A stretch of DNA of 64,000 nt from contig JAGONM010000002.1 of assembly GCA_017993055.1 (NCBI GenBank), positions 1 through 64,000 of the forward strand, given 5' to 3'. A model generated the notes under the pieces. It was not told where the DNA came from and ran no database searches. It worked only from the letters and a program-made list of their open reading frames with translations. Source of the DNA: Armatimonadota bacterium. GTDB taxonomy: Bacteria > Armatimonadota > UBA5829 > DTJY01. Shown here one piece after another: positions 51,189 through 60,493 of this stretch. A program made the position numbers and the translations under genes. Positions within the stretch are counted from its first letter, which is position 1. Each line of letters starts with the position of its first letter.

Positions 51189-52580
51189 GTGCGCTTCTTC
51201 ATAATACTGGCGGTTGTGGCGTCGGCGCTTGCGGCCGGCGCGGCTTGCGCTCAGGAGTCACCTCTCTCCACTCTATCGCTGAGGGATGCGGTCTCTACGG
51301 CCTTGGGAGACAATCCGAGCCTCAGGCAGGCCCAGGAGGGCTATCTCTCGGCGGAGTCGCGGCTCAGGGTCGCCGGCCTCGAGACCACCTACGGTCTTGG
51401 TGGACGGACGCGCTTCGAGGACTCGCCGACCGATTCGGGCGTATCCGGGAGTATCTTCGGCAGCCTCGAATACGAGAATCTGCTCGGCACGAGCGCGTCT
51501 GTCGAGTTCTCTCCGCTGGGCATCGGCGGCGAGCGCGGGTCCATCGGGCTCTCGATTCGCCATCCGCTTCTCAGCGGAAGCGGCCGCCTCTCCTCCAAGT
51601 CCGACCTCTTGCTCGGGGCGCGGAGTTCAGTTGCCATTCAGAGTAAGGAGCTCTATCGCTCCCGCCAGGCGACGGTGGTAGCGGTCGTGGAGGCGTACTA
51701 CCAGGCCGTACTTGCCCAGGAGCGCATCAAGGTTCAGGAAGCGGCGGTAAAGATCGCCGAGGAGGCGCTGTACGGAGCGCGCAGGCGCGAGGAGGCCCGA
51801 CTCGTGACCGGCATCGAAGTCTCCCGGGCCGAAACCAATCTTGCCCAGACAAGGGACACGCTGAACCTTCAGCATCAGTCCGCCAAGGGCGCTCTGGACC
51901 GGTTGATGCTGGCAATCGGAGTCGGCATCGGTTGCACTCCTGAGTTGACCGACAGGCTCCCTGAGGCCATGAGCGACCTCCCCGATCTCAACACCGCAAT
52001 CAAGGCCGCGCTGGGCAATCGGGCTGAGCTCACGGTCTACGATCAGCGTCTTGTGGACCAGGAGCGGCGGCTGGCCATCGCCAGCGACGAACTCCGATCC
52101 AGGCTGGACGCGGTCATGGGCTACCAGTCCCGGACTGCTGCTTCCGGTCTGGCTTCTCCTTCCATGTTTGACTCCGGGTCGCTCATAGCCGGGGTGGAGT
52201 TCACCTTCCCGCTCGACAAGCGAATCGGCCTGGAATCACGCGATACCGCTTCGCGCGAGCTCGATCTCCTGAAGGAACTGCGCGACTACAGGGCCGACCA
52301 GGTCGTGGAGGAAGTCCGGCGGGCGTATCGTTCTCTGCAGTCGGCGGAAGCTTCTCTGAACATATACAGCCAGAACCTCGAGGCGGCGCAGACCCAGCTT
52401 CATCTTGCCCAGCGCATGGTGGAGGAGGGTGAGGGGTCGAACCGCGAAGTGCTGGATGCCCAGAATGCTCTGACGCGCGTCGAGAGCGGAGTGCTCTCTG
52501 CCCGGGCCGACCTCTATCTCGCCGGGCTCGATCTCCTGTACGCCATGGGCGAAGACCTGACTACGGTGGTAATGAAATGA
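51189..52580 (+). CDS. TolC-family outer-membrane efflux channel
   Basis: 463 aa from GTG 51189, the start that begins a signal peptide (VRFFIILAVVASALAAGAAC). ATG 51108 is in frame but adds a non-signal stretch. The protein has the two-repeat helical-hairpin plan of TolC: LSLRDAVSTALGDNPSLRQAQ in the first half and a second, long coiled region with QSAEASLNIYSQNLEAAQ near 400. Role: outer-membrane exit duct for the adaptor and ABC pair encoded next. It overlaps the adaptor gene by 4 bp. Confidence 0.9.
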   Translation: MRFFIILAVVASALAAGAACAQESPLSTLSLRDAVSTALGDNPSLRQAQEGYLSAESRLRVAGLETTYGLGGRTRFEDSPTDSGVSGSIFGSLEYENLLGTSASVEFSPLGIGGERGSIGLSIRHPLLSGSGRLSSKSDLLLGARSSVAIQSKELYRSRQATVVAVVEAYYQAVLAQERIKVQEAAVKIAEEALYGARRREEARLVTGIEVSRAETNLAQTRDTLNLQHQSAKGALDRLMLAIGVGIGCTPELTDRLPEAMSDLPDLNTAIKAALGNRAELTVYDQRLVDQERRLAIASDELRSRLDAVMGYQSRTAASGLASPSMFDSGSLIAGVEFTFPLDKRIGLESRDTASRELDLLKELRDYRADQVVEEVRRAYRSLQSAEASLNIYSQNLEAAQTQLHLAQRMVEEGEGSNREVLDAQNALTRVESGVLSARADLYLAGLDLLYAMGEDLTTVVMK

Positions 52581-53977
52581 AACGACATGTAAAGACTTGG
52601 GTGCCTCGGATACTGGTAGTAGTGGCATTGGTCCTCGCGACTCGGACGTGGGGCGTGCCGATCTACAGGCAGTATTTCACCCCCAAGAAGACCGAGGTCT
52701 ACATTCCCACCAGCAAGGTGAAAGAGGGCAGGTTCGTTGTCAGTTTTCACGAGATCGGCGCCTTGGACGCCGAGCGCTCGGTGGCGGTGAACTCCGAGAT
52801 CAACGGCAAGATCATCACCCTTATTCGCGAAGGCGTGGTTGTAAAGGCGGGCGATGAACTGGCGGTGCTCGACACCAGCGAGTTGGAGCGCGACGTGCGT
52901 AATCAGACTCTGGAGTACGAGAACAGGGAAGCGGACGTGGATCGGGCGAGAGCGGAGTTCGAGCTTCTTCAGGAGTCGAACAGGACGGATAGGGACCAGG
53001 CTGAGGCTCAACTGGAGTTCGACAAGAACGAACTGAAACTTGCCGAGCAGGAACTCGAGAAGAAGAAGCGCCTCGCCGATGAAAAGCTGATCCCCGGCGC
53101 GCAGGTTGACCAGGCCGAGGGTGTCGTCAGATCCAAGACTCTGGCCGTGCAGAAAGGTGAGGCGCTGCTCAAGCTGAAGGTCAAGGAGATCGAGTCCAAA
53201 GAGAGCCAGAAGCAGGCGGAGATTCGCAACATGGACTTCCGGGCCAGGATGGCGAAGATGGCCCTCGACCGCGAGAGCGAGCGCATGAGCGGCGCGGTGA
53301 TTCGTGCTCCGGCGCCCGGGCTCGTGGTGCTGTCGAAGGTGTACGACGGCAGCCGGGGCAGGCGGTCTCTCCAGGAGGGCGACGGCGTGAGCCCCCGCCA
53401 GATGCTCTGTCAGCTTCCCGACCTCTCGAGCATGCAGGTCAAGGTCCAGGTCGGAGAGGCGGATGCTCCCAAGGTAACGATCGGCATGCCTGTGCTCATA
53501 CGGCTGGAGGCGGTCCCGAAGAAGGTCTTCCACGGATCGGTCAAGAGCATATCCAGCCTCGCGACGGAGAGCAATCCCTGGGAAGGCGGCACTCCGGGGA
53601 AGAAGAATTTCGAGGTGGTGATCGGAGTCCAGGAGAGGGATCCATCCACCATAAAGCCGGGTATGACCGCTGACGCGGAGTTCATAAGCGACCAGATCCC
53701 CAAGGCTGTCTACGTGCCGATCGAATCCGTTGTCGAGCAGGGCGGGAAGACATACGTCTACGTCAAAGAAGGCGGCCGATACACGAGAGTGCCCGTCAAT
53801 ACCGGCAAGAGCAACGACAACCACATCTGCATTACCCAGGGGCTCAAGGCCGGACAGGTGATCGCTCTGCGAGACCCGACCCGCGATCTGGAGCATCAGG
53901 AAGCGGGCAGCAAAGCGCCCGGCGCGGACAAGAACACCAAGAAATCTGCGCCGCCGATCCCCGGCGCGAGCGAGTAG
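52577..53977 (+). CDS. HlyD/MacA-type periplasmic adaptor protein
   Basis: 466 aa from ATG 52577 (ATGA overlap with the TolC-type gene). An N-terminal membrane anchor is followed by a biotinyl-lipoyl-like half motif (NSEINGKIITLIREGVVVKAGDELAVLDT), a long coiled-coil hairpin (~110-235, rich in Glu/Lys/Ala), the second lipoyl half (IRAPAPGLVVLSKVY) and beta-barrel domains. Role: links the inner-membrane MacB-type permease with the TolC-type channel. The C-terminal ~25 residues are a polar tail. Confidence 0.92.
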   Translation: MKRHVKTWVPRILVVVALVLATRTWGVPIYRQYFTPKKTEVYIPTSKVKEGRFVVSFHEIGALDAERSVAVNSEINGKIITLIREGVVVKAGDELAVLDTSELERDVRNQTLEYENREADVDRARAEFELLQESNRTDRDQAEAQLEFDKNELKLAEQELEKKKRLADEKLIPGAQVDQAEGVVRSKTLAVQKGEALLKLKVKEIESKESQKQAEIRNMDFRARMAKMALDRESERMSGAVIRAPAPGLVVLSKVYDGSRGRRSLQEGDGVSPRQMLCQLPDLSSMQVKVQVGEADAPKVTIGMPVLIRLEAVPKKVFHGSVKSISSLATESNPWEGGTPGKKNFEVVIGVQERDPSTIKPGMTADAEFISDQIPKAVYVPIESVVEQGGKTYVYVKEGGRYTRVPVNTGKSNDNHICITQGLKAGQVIALRDPTRDLEHQEAGSKAPGADKNTKKSAPPIPGASE

Positions 53978-53985
53978 GGGGCTGC

Positions 53986-55290
53986 ATGGGAATCCTCGAT
54001 GCGATACGAACGGGGTTGTCCGAACTGCTCTCCCACAAGATGCGTTCGATGCTGACGATGCTCGGCGTCATCTTCGGAGTCGCGGCCGTCATCGCGATGG
54101 TCTCCATCGGCGAGGGTGCGAAACAGGAAGCTCTCTCGCAGATTCGCCTCATGGGCATTGACGTCGTGCACATCAAGCGTGCACTTACCAGCGGGGAACT
54201 CCTGGAGAAGGCTCAGGAGCGCTCCCCCTACGGACTGAAGTTCTCCGACAGCGAGAGTATCCGCCAGGTGTGCGACTATGCCAAACGGGTAGTTCCCCTG
54301 CGCGAGATATTCGCCGACGTGCGTGTCGGCGATACCCCAGTCTCCGTCAAAGTGGTCGGCACGATTCCCGGCTATGAGTTGCTGACGCGATCGAAGGTGG
54401 AACTCGGCCGCTTCCTCAACGAGCGGGACGTGAGCGACAACCGCGCGGTCTGCGTCCTCGGCGCGGCCGCCAAGAGAGAGCTTTTCGGATTCTCGGAGGC
54501 TCGCGGCCAGACTCTCAAGATCGGGCAGGAACTGTTCCGGGTCATCGGGGTCATGGCGGCCAAGGAGATCGGTTCGGCTAAGGCGCTCTCCGCCCTGCGC
54601 GACCTGAACTCGGATGTCTACATACCGATCACCATCTCGCTCTCCGATTATCAGGTATCCTCTCAGGAGTCCATTCCTTCCGATTACATCAAGCTCAGGC
54701 AGATTGCCTGGCGCCTCAGCAACAGGCCGAGCCTCGACAAAAGCCCGATTACTGAGATCATCGTTCAGGTCGAAAACGAGGCCGCCACCGTGCCGACCGC
54801 GTCCGTCATCCGCTCGGTCCTCGACCGCCAGCATCGGGGCATCAGGGACTACGAGATCATCATACCCGCCGAGCTGCTGCGCCAGAGCCAGCAGACGCAG
54901 CGGATCTTCAACATAGTCATGGCTGCGATCGCCAGCATCTCCCTGCTCGTCGGCGGGATCGGCATCATGAACATCATGCTGGCGACAGTCACTCAGCGAA
55001 CGAGGGAGATCGGAGTCAGGCGGTGCGTCGGGGCCACTCGCTGGGATATCATTCGGCAGTTCATGCTGGAAGCGCTGGTCATCACGTGCGCCGGCGGCCT
55101 GATCGGGGTGGGGCTGGGAATCGCGGGCGCGCGGGCAATATCGGTCTACGCGAATTGGAGCACCGTTGTCTCAGTCCAGGCGGTCATCGTCGCGTTCGGC
55201 GTCTCAGCGGTAGTCGGCATCGTCTTCGGGCTGTACCCTGCGGCGCGCGCCGCCGCCGTTGACCCTATCGAAGCGCTCAGATACTCGTAG
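53986..55290 (+). CDS. MacB-type ABC transporter permease (FtsX-like)
   Basis: 434 aa. One N-terminal membrane helix, a large periplasmic domain (~45-285) of the MacB core type, then three C-terminal helices with the FtsX-like signature REIGVRRCVGATRWDIIRQF near 342. Early motif LLSHKMRSMLTMLGVIFGVAAVI is typical of MacB/LolC proteins. Unlike E. coli MacB, the ATPase is a separate gene (55332). Role: mechanotransmission-type export of peptides, lipids or drugs through the TolC-like channel. Confidence 0.93.
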   Translation: MGILDAIRTGLSELLSHKMRSMLTMLGVIFGVAAVIAMVSIGEGAKQEALSQIRLMGIDVVHIKRALTSGELLEKAQERSPYGLKFSDSESIRQVCDYAKRVVPLREIFADVRVGDTPVSVKVVGTIPGYELLTRSKVELGRFLNERDVSDNRAVCVLGAAAKRELFGFSEARGQTLKIGQELFRVIGVMAAKEIGSAKALSALRDLNSDVYIPITISLSDYQVSSQESIPSDYIKLRQIAWRLSNRPSLDKSPITEIIVQVENEAATVPTASVIRSVLDRQHRGIRDYEIIIPAELLRQSQQTQRIFNIVMAAIASISLLVGGIGIMNIMLATVTQRTREIGVRRCVGATRWDIIRQFMLEALVITCAGGLIGVGLGIAGARAISVYANWSTVVSVQAVIVAFGVSAVVGIVFGLYPAARAAAVDPIEALRYS

Positions 55291-55331
55291 GCCGCGGTCA
55301 GTCTGCTGCCCGCAGACTCGAAAGGTGTTTC

Positions 55332-56045
55332 ATGTCACTTCTCCTGGTCAAGGATCTGAGGAAAACATACAAGATCGGCAGTATCGAAGTTCCCGCGCTG
55401 AACGGAGTCTCGTTCCGTGTGGAGGCCGGGGAGTTCGTGGCCGTCATGGGTCCTTCCGGCTCAGGGAAGTCCACTCTGATGAACCTGATAGGCTGCCTGG
55501 ACAAACCGTCGGGGGGCACCTATATTCTCGATGGCGAGGATGTCAGCCGATTGAGCGATAACGCTCGCGCGGCGATTCGCAACCGCAAGATCGGGTTCGT
55601 TTTCCAGAGTTTCAACCTGCTGCCTCGGATGTCGGCGCTGAAGAATGCCGGCCTGCCGATGATGTATTCCGGCGGGTACAGAGATGTGCAGGCTCCCAGA
55701 CGAGCGATCGAGGCCGTCGGGCTGCTCAAGCGAATGCATCATACGCCGATGGAACTCTCCGGTGGCGAGCAGCAGCGCGTGGCGATCGCCCGGGCGCTGG
55801 TCAACGACCCGCCGTTGATCTTCGGCGACGAGCCGACCGGCAACCTGGACACCGCTACCAGCAACGAGATCATGGCTATATTCCAGCAGCTCAATGAAGC
55901 GGGCAAGACCGTTATCATCGTTACCCACGAGCCGGATATCGCGCAGCACTGCAAGCGCATCCTCCGATTCCGCGACGGTCTGCTCGAGTCAGACGAACCG
56001 GTCACAGAGCAGGTGATAGCCAAGTCACTCGGCCCGGCCGCCTGA
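55332..56045 (+). CDS. ABC transporter ATP-binding protein, MacB/LolD type
   Basis: 237 aa. Walker [10 protein letters not shown] near residue 39, Q-loop [15 protein letters not shown], signature [15 protein letters not shown], Walker [13 protein letters not shown] and H-switch VTHEPDIA are all intact. Partner of the MacB-type permease encoded 41 bp upstream; together with the adaptor and the TolC-type gene it completes a tripartite exporter. Confidence 0.95.
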   Translation: MSLLLVKDLRKTYKIGSIEVPALNGVSFRVEAGEFVAVMGPSGSGKSTLMNLIGCLDKPSGGTYILDGEDVSRLSDNARAAIRNRKIGFVFQSFNLLPRMSALKNAGLPMMYSGGYRDVQAPRRAIEAVGLLKRMHHTPMELSGGEQQRVAIARALVNDPPLIFGDEPTGNLDTATSNEIMAIFQQLNEAGKTVIIVTHEPDIAQHCKRILRFRDGLLESDEPVTEQVIAKSLGPAA

Positions 56046-56133
56046 CCTGACTCGCTTCCGTCGTATGTGGGAAGGATACCCGCTGTCGGCGTTGAACATG
56101 AGAATGAGCGAACACGCCCGTCGAGGAGGAACC

Positions 56134-56898
56134 ATGCCCAACTCAAAGCTTGCCGCGCAGTTGTACACCCTGCGCGAGTTCACCAAGACCCCCGAGGACA
56201 TTGCTCGCACCATGAAGAAGGTTCGTGCGATCGGCTACGAGGCGGTACAGGTCTCCGGAATGGGGCCGATTGACCCGCACGAACTGCGCAAGATCGTTGA
56301 CGGCGAGGGGTTGACGATCTGCTCTACGCATATCGGCTACGAGCGGATGAAGAACGAGCCCGAGTCCGTAATCGAGGAGCATTACGTCATCGGCTGCAAG
56401 CACCCGGCAGTCCCCAGCCTGCCTGCCGATTATCGGAATGCCGAGGGCTATCACAGGTTTGCCAGAGAGGCGTCCAAAGTGGCGAAGAAGCTCGCGGACG
56501 GCGGTCTGACCTGGAGCTATCACAATCACAGCTTCGAACTGGAGAAGTACGGCGACAAGGTCGGCCTTGAAATACTGCGCGCCGAGAGTGATCCGAAGTA
56601 CTGCAACCTTGAAATAGACACTTACTGGATTCAGCACGGCGGCGGCGATCCCGCGGAGTGGGTCGCTAGATGCAAGGGGCGCATACCCCTGATACACCTC
56701 AAGGACATGGGCAACAAAGGCGGCCAGCCGTTGATGATGGAGATCGGCGAGGGTAATCTCAACTGGCCGAGAATCCTCGGGGAGGCAAAGAAGTCGGGCG
56801 TCAAATGGTACATAATCGAACAGGACGTGTGCCAGCGCGACCCGTTCGAGAGTCTGGCGATCAGTTTTCACAACCTGAAGGCCATGGGGCTGGAATGA
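56134..56898 (+). CDS. Sugar phosphate isomerase/epimerase family TIM-barrel protein
   Basis: 254 aa from ATG 56134 with GAGGAGGA upstream. Xylose-isomerase-like TIM-barrel features: [45 protein letters not shown] (metal-binding region), [22 protein letters not shown] and YIIEQDVC with the last metal ligand. Members are IolE/IolH-like isomerases or epimerases; the substrate is unknown. Followed by two acetyltransferase genes with ATGA overlaps. Confidence 0.9.
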   Translation: MPNSKLAAQLYTLREFTKTPEDIARTMKKVRAIGYEAVQVSGMGPIDPHELRKIVDGEGLTICSTHIGYERMKNEPESVIEEHYVIGCKHPAVPSLPADYRNAEGYHRFAREASKVAKKLADGGLTWSYHNHSFELEKYGDKVGLEILRAESDPKYCNLEIDTYWIQHGGGDPAEWVARCKGRIPLIHLKDMGNKGGQPLMMEIGEGNLNWPRILGEAKKSGVKWYIIEQDVCQRDPFESLAISFHNLKAMGLE

Positions 56899-57440
56899 CG
56901 CATCTGCAGCTCGAGTCCCAGAGACTCATACTGCGGCCGATCGAGGACGCCGACGCTCAGGCACTCTACCCGCTCATCAACGATCCGGACGTGGCGCTGA
57001 ACACGCTCTCCATACCGCATCCCTATCCCGAGGATGCCTACGTCCCCTGGATCCGACAGGCGAGGGAGTCCCTGCTCTCCGGGCTGAGCTATCAGATGGC
57101 GATAATCCTCAAGGAAACCGGGCAGCCGATAGGCGGCGCGGGCATCTCCGACGTCTGCCTCGCGCACGGCAGGGCCGAGATGGGATGCTGGCTCGGAAAA
57201 CCGCACTGGGGCAGGGGATACGCGACCGAGGCCGCGCGCTTGATGGTCCGGTTCGGTTTCGAAGAACTGAGCCTCGAGCGGATGCATGCATACTGCCTCG
57301 AGCGCAACAAGGCGTCTGTCCGCGTGCTGGAGAAAGTGGGCCTCTCCCTGGAGGGCCGCATCCGACACGGAGTCAGGAAGGGCGGCGAATACCACGACGT
57401 CCTTCTCTTCGCGGTGATCAGAGGGGATCTCGACCCATGA
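56895..57440 (+). CDS. GNAT acetyltransferase, RimJ/RimL type (first of a pair)
   Basis: 181 aa from ATG 56895 (4-bp overlap with the preceding stop). It starts LESQRLILRPIEDADAQAL, the standard RimJ/RimL opening, and has WLGKPHWGRGYATEAARLMVRFG containing the acetyl-CoA-binding R/Q-x-x-G-x-G/A-like loop, then NKASVRVLEKVGLSLEG. Role: N-acetylation of a protein N-terminus or small amine; target unknown. Confidence 0.9.
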   Translation: MTHLQLESQRLILRPIEDADAQALYPLINDPDVALNTLSIPHPYPEDAYVPWIRQARESLLSGLSYQMAIILKETGQPIGGAGISDVCLAHGRAEMGCWLGKPHWGRGYATEAARLMVRFGFEELSLERMHAYCLERNKASVRVLEKVGLSLEGRIRHGVRKGGEYHDVLLFAVIRGDLDP

Positions 57441-57988
57441 AACTCGAAACGGAGCGGCTGGTTCTCCGGCCGCTCGAGGAGTCCGATGAGGCCGATCTCT
57501 ACCCGATCTTCAACGACCCGGAAGTCACACAGAACCTGCTCATACGGCATCCCTATCCCCGGGAGAGGATGCTTCCCTGGATACGTGAGCGCATCGTGGC
57601 CTACCGGCACAGGGAGAGGTATGTGTTCGCTATGGTGCTGAGGCACAGCAGCGAGGTCGCCGGCATATGCGGCTTGGTGGCCGTGAACTGGGAACACATG
57701 AACGCCGAACTGGTCTACTGGCTCGGCAGGCCGCACTGGAACAAGGGATACGTGACCGAGGCGGCCCGAAGGATGATCCGGTTCGGCTTCGAGGACCTCG
57801 GGTTCGAGCGCATATCGGTCGGCTGCTTCGCCCGGAACTCGGCGTCCGCGAGAGTTATCGAGAAGCTCGGCTTCCAGCCGGAGGGATGCGCGCGCCACGA
57901 GTTCCTCAAGGATGGCGAATACCTTGACGCCCTCCACTTCGGCATGATCAGCGGGGACTACCTCAAGACTGGCCCGGAGCGCTCCTGA
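57437..57988 (+). CDS. GNAT acetyltransferase, RimJ/RimL type (second of a pair)
   Basis: 183 aa from ATG 57437 (ATGA overlap). Paralogue of the gene before it: LETERLVLRPLEESDEADLY, WLGRPHWNKGYVTEAARRMIRFG and NSASARVIEKLGFQPEG align block by block. The tandem, coupled arrangement points to local duplication with possible change of target. Its 3' end overlaps the convergent sulfatase gene by 26 bp. Confidence 0.9.
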   Translation: MKLETERLVLRPLEESDEADLYPIFNDPEVTQNLLIRHPYPRERMLPWIRERIVAYRHRERYVFAMVLRHSSEVAGICGLVAVNWEHMNAELVYWLGRPHWNKGYVTEAARRMIRFGFEDLGFERISVGCFARNSASARVIEKLGFQPEGCARHEFLKDGEYLDALHFGMISGDYLKTGPERS

Positions 57989-59399
57989 TCTCCGGCTCCT
58001 TCTCCCCGACCGCGACCATTCTGCGTTTCAGCGTCTCCGAGAGTTCCTTCCTCACACCGGCGAGCGCCGGGTCGCTCACGAGGTTGTTCCGCTCGTGGGG
58101 ATCTGTCTCCAGATCGTAGAGGTACTGCTCCTCGTAGATCTCGCTGTCCGGGTCGCCGCCCGTCTTGTCGGGCGCGTAGACGGAGTACTTCCACTTCTTC
58201 GTGCGAATGGCCCGCCCGCACTGGCTCTCGCTTATCTGGATGAACACCTCCTCCGGCCTGTCCGGCTCCATGTCGTCGGCGAGAGACTGAAGCGCCTGTC
58301 CCCTCATGTGCGCCGGAGGGGTCACCCCGGCGGCCGCGAGGATCGTCGGCGGCATGTCGATCAGGCTTGCGAGTTCCGTTACCACCGTGCCGCCCGAGAA
58401 CCCCGGACCGCAGGCGATCATCGGGATGCGGATCGAGTTGTCGTGGCATGCCCGCTTGTACTCCGCGTTTCGGGTTCGGAAGTGGCAGGCGTGGTCGCTG
58501 GTGTATATGACTAGTGTGTCTTCTTCGATACCCAGGCGCGAGAGCTCGGCGCGTATGCGGCCGAGGTTGCGGTCGAGGCTGTTGCAGCATCCCAGGTAGT
58601 CCGGGAAGTTCTCCCGCCAGTCGCCCTCCGTTCCTTCCAGATCGCCGGGGGTCTCGTAGTCCTTCCACCGCTCCTTCGAGCCCTTAGGCCCCTCGAAGCG
58701 GTTGTTGTCGTTCTGGTGGTGCGGTTCTATGTAGGAGACGAACAGGAAGAACGGCTTCTCCAGGCTCCTCCCTCGCAGAAAGTCAATCGCGTGGTCGGTC
58801 ACGCAGTCAACGCGGTACCTGTCTTTGGGAAACTCGACTCTCTCTCCTCTCGCGTCGAACATGTGGCCGTCGTAGCTGTGTGAGGTGAACTCCAGCACGT
58901 CCGAGGCCACCCAGAAATCCTTGTACCCGCCCCTTCTCTCGGGCGGCACTCCCCGGTCCCGATAGCTCTCGTCCTTCGATGAGGCGAGGTGCCACTTTCC
59001 GACGTACCCGACCTCGTATCCCGCGCCGGCCAGGTAGTGTGCCAGCGTCTTCTCGTCCAGTGGGAGCGCGCGGTTGTTCGTGAAGCAGCCCGTCTCCGTC
59101 GGGTACTTCCCGGTCTGAAGCGCCGCCCGGGCGGGCCCACACACCGGCTGGCAGGTGAAGGCGTTCTCGAACCGCACTCCCTCTGCCGCCATCTTGTCGA
59201 GGTTAGGGGTGAGCGGCAGTTTCTGACCGTAACACCCGAGGGTGTCCCACCGCTGCTGATCGCTGAACACGAAGACGATATTCGGCCCGTCATGAGACCT
59301 CGCCGCGTCCGCCAATGCTCTACCTCCCAGTGCCAGTCCTGCGGACATCGCTGCCGTCCGCTTGATGAAATCCCGCCGTGTCATGCCGTCTCTAGTCAT
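57963..59399 (-). CDS. Tat-exported sulfatase (formylglycine-dependent)
   Basis: 478 aa from ATG 59399 (GGAGGGCGAG upstream). A twin-arginine signal, TRRDFIKRTAAMSAGLALGG, lies at residues 7-26. The sulfatase core follows: NIVFVFSDQQRWDTLGCYG with metal-binding Asp, and C87-G-P-A-R91, the C-x-P-x-R motif whose Cys is converted to formylglycine. KWHLA and the late DMPPTILAAAG are also typical. Role: removal of sulfate from glycans or other esters in the periplasm or outside. The maturase is not in the window. Confidence 0.93.
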   Translation of the reverse strand: MTRDGMTRRDFIKRTAAMSAGLALGGRALADAARSHDGPNIVFVFSDQQRWDTLGCYGQKLPLTPNLDKMAAEGVRFENAFTCQPVCGPARAALQTGKYPTETGCFTNNRALPLDEKTLAHYLAGAGYEVGYVGKWHLASSKDESYRDRGVPPERRGGYKDFWVASDVLEFTSHSYDGHMFDARGERVEFPKDRYRVDCVTDHAIDFLRGRSLEKPFFLFVSYIEPHHQNDNNRFEGPKGSKERWKDYETPGDLEGTEGDWRENFPDYLGCCNSLDRNLGRIRAELSRLGIEEDTLVIYTSDHACHFRTRNAEYKRACHDNSIRIPMIACGPGFSGGTVVTELASLIDMPPTILAAAGVTPPAHMRGQALQSLADDMEPDRPEEVFIQISESQCGRAIRTKKWKYSVYAPDKTGGDPDSEIYEEQYLYDLETDPHERNNLVSDPALAGVRKELSETLKRRMVAVGEKEPEIRSAPGQS

Positions 59400-59501
59400 G
59401 TGGCTCGCCCTCCGAATCATCATGTTCACTGGAGCCACCGCCGTTCCCTTCGTGCGCGGATGCCGGCACAGCGATGTGCGTGCGCGCACCTCAACTCTCC
59501 C

Positions 59502-59680
59502 ATGGGTTGCGGGGTGAACCCGGACGAGGCCGAGGAGGCAGCATGCCCGGCGGTCCTGGTGGCGAGTGAGGACTGGGGTCTCGATGACCCCGAGGGCCGG
59601 CCGATTCGCAAGTCCCCGGCGATGCGCGAAGAGAGCGGGTCGCTCCTCGAAGCCTTGGTGACGGCCTCCGACGAATGGCA
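59502..59680 (+). pseudogene. Fragment of an LMW-phosphatase-type arsenate reductase (C-terminal part only)
   Basis: Frame starting at ATG 59502 reads MGCGVNPDEAEEAACPAVLV then SEDWGLDDPEGRPI and a helix SLLEALV. This is the conserved C-terminal third of ArsC-type proteins (MGCG...CPA..EDWGLDDP.G.PI). The N-terminal phosphate-binding loop with its catalytic Cys is absent upstream, so the fragment cannot be active. The rest of the 329-bp gap between the sulfatase and osmC-like genes holds nothing else I can identify. Confidence 0.55.
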
Positions 59681-59728
59681 GGGAGACCGCAGGCATCTGC
59701 CCCGCGATCTCCCTGCTGCGTCCATCTG

Positions 59729-60148
59729 TCAGGTTCTTCTCGCCTCCAGCGTTATCTCGACTCCGGCAAGCGCCCTCGACACCGGGCATCCGGCCTTGGC
59801 CTCGTTTGCGTGTTTCTGGAACGCGGCTTCGTCAATGCTGGGCACGTCGGCCTCGGTGATGAGATGGCTCTTCGTGATGCTGAAACCGTCGCCGTCCTTC
59901 TCGACGGTGACTCTCGCCGTCGTGTGAACGCGGTTCGGGGTGAATCCGGCCGCTTCCAGAACTGCCGAGAATGCCATGCTGAAGCACCCTGCGTGGGCGC
60001 CCGCGATCAGTTCTTCGGGGTTCGTTCCCGTTCCCTGCTCGAAACGCGAGGCGAAGCTGTACGGGCCCTCCCAAGCCTCCAGCTTCATCTTGCCGTTTCC
60101 CTCGCGAAGGTTTCCTCTCCATTCGGCCGTCGCGGATCGTATAGGCAT
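59729..60148 (-). CDS. OsmC/Ohr family peroxiredoxin-like protein
   Basis: 139 aa from ATG 60148 with AGGAGG 5 bp upstream. The two reactive cysteines of the family are present: C55 in AGAHAGCFSMAF and C121 in AKAGCPVSRAL. Sequence is closer to OsmC than Ohr (SFASRFEQGTGTNPEELI). Role: thiol-based reduction of organic hydroperoxides. An inverted repeat at 60172-60187, just upstream of the RBS, could be its operator. Confidence 0.93.
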   Translation of the reverse strand: MPIRSATAEWRGNLREGNGKMKLEAWEGPYSFASRFEQGTGTNPEELIAGAHAGCFSMAFSAVLEAAGFTPNRVHTTARVTVEKDGDGFSITKSHLITEADVPSIDEAAFQKHANEAKAGCPVSRALAGVEITLEARRT

Positions 60149-60493
60149 GTTTCCTCCTGCGGCTGATTAGTGTCGCGGATTCGCGACCAGCCCTAAGTGT
60201 TCTTACCCAGCCCGGAAGGATAGCATGCACCGCGCGGCAGCTTTTTTGAAGAGAATGCACGGCGTAGGGGTCACATATATGGCGGCTCGGGCAGGATTTC
60301 GAGCCGGGGAGAGGCAACATTCTCTATCGGCGGCGCGTCTAACCCTTGGTGCACGACTCGTGGGCGAAGTTTCTCGATCGCGTGCGGGACTCAGTATGCG
60401 TCCCGGAGCGCGTCCTCACGTAGCCTCCACTGACTGTGTCATTCCCTTGCCGGGACCGCTCGATACTTCGACCGAACGGTCCGAGAGATAGCG
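60149..60493. promoter_or_regulatory. Intergenic region between divergent osmC-like and gspE genes; small inverted repeats only
   Basis: The 345-bp gap contains GTCGCG-GATT-CGCGAC (60172-60187), well placed as an operator for the osmC-like gene, and GGACCG (60453-60458) inverted as CGGTCC (60477-60482) just ahead of gspE. I see no gene and no strong promoter consensus in the rest. Confidence 0.45.
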
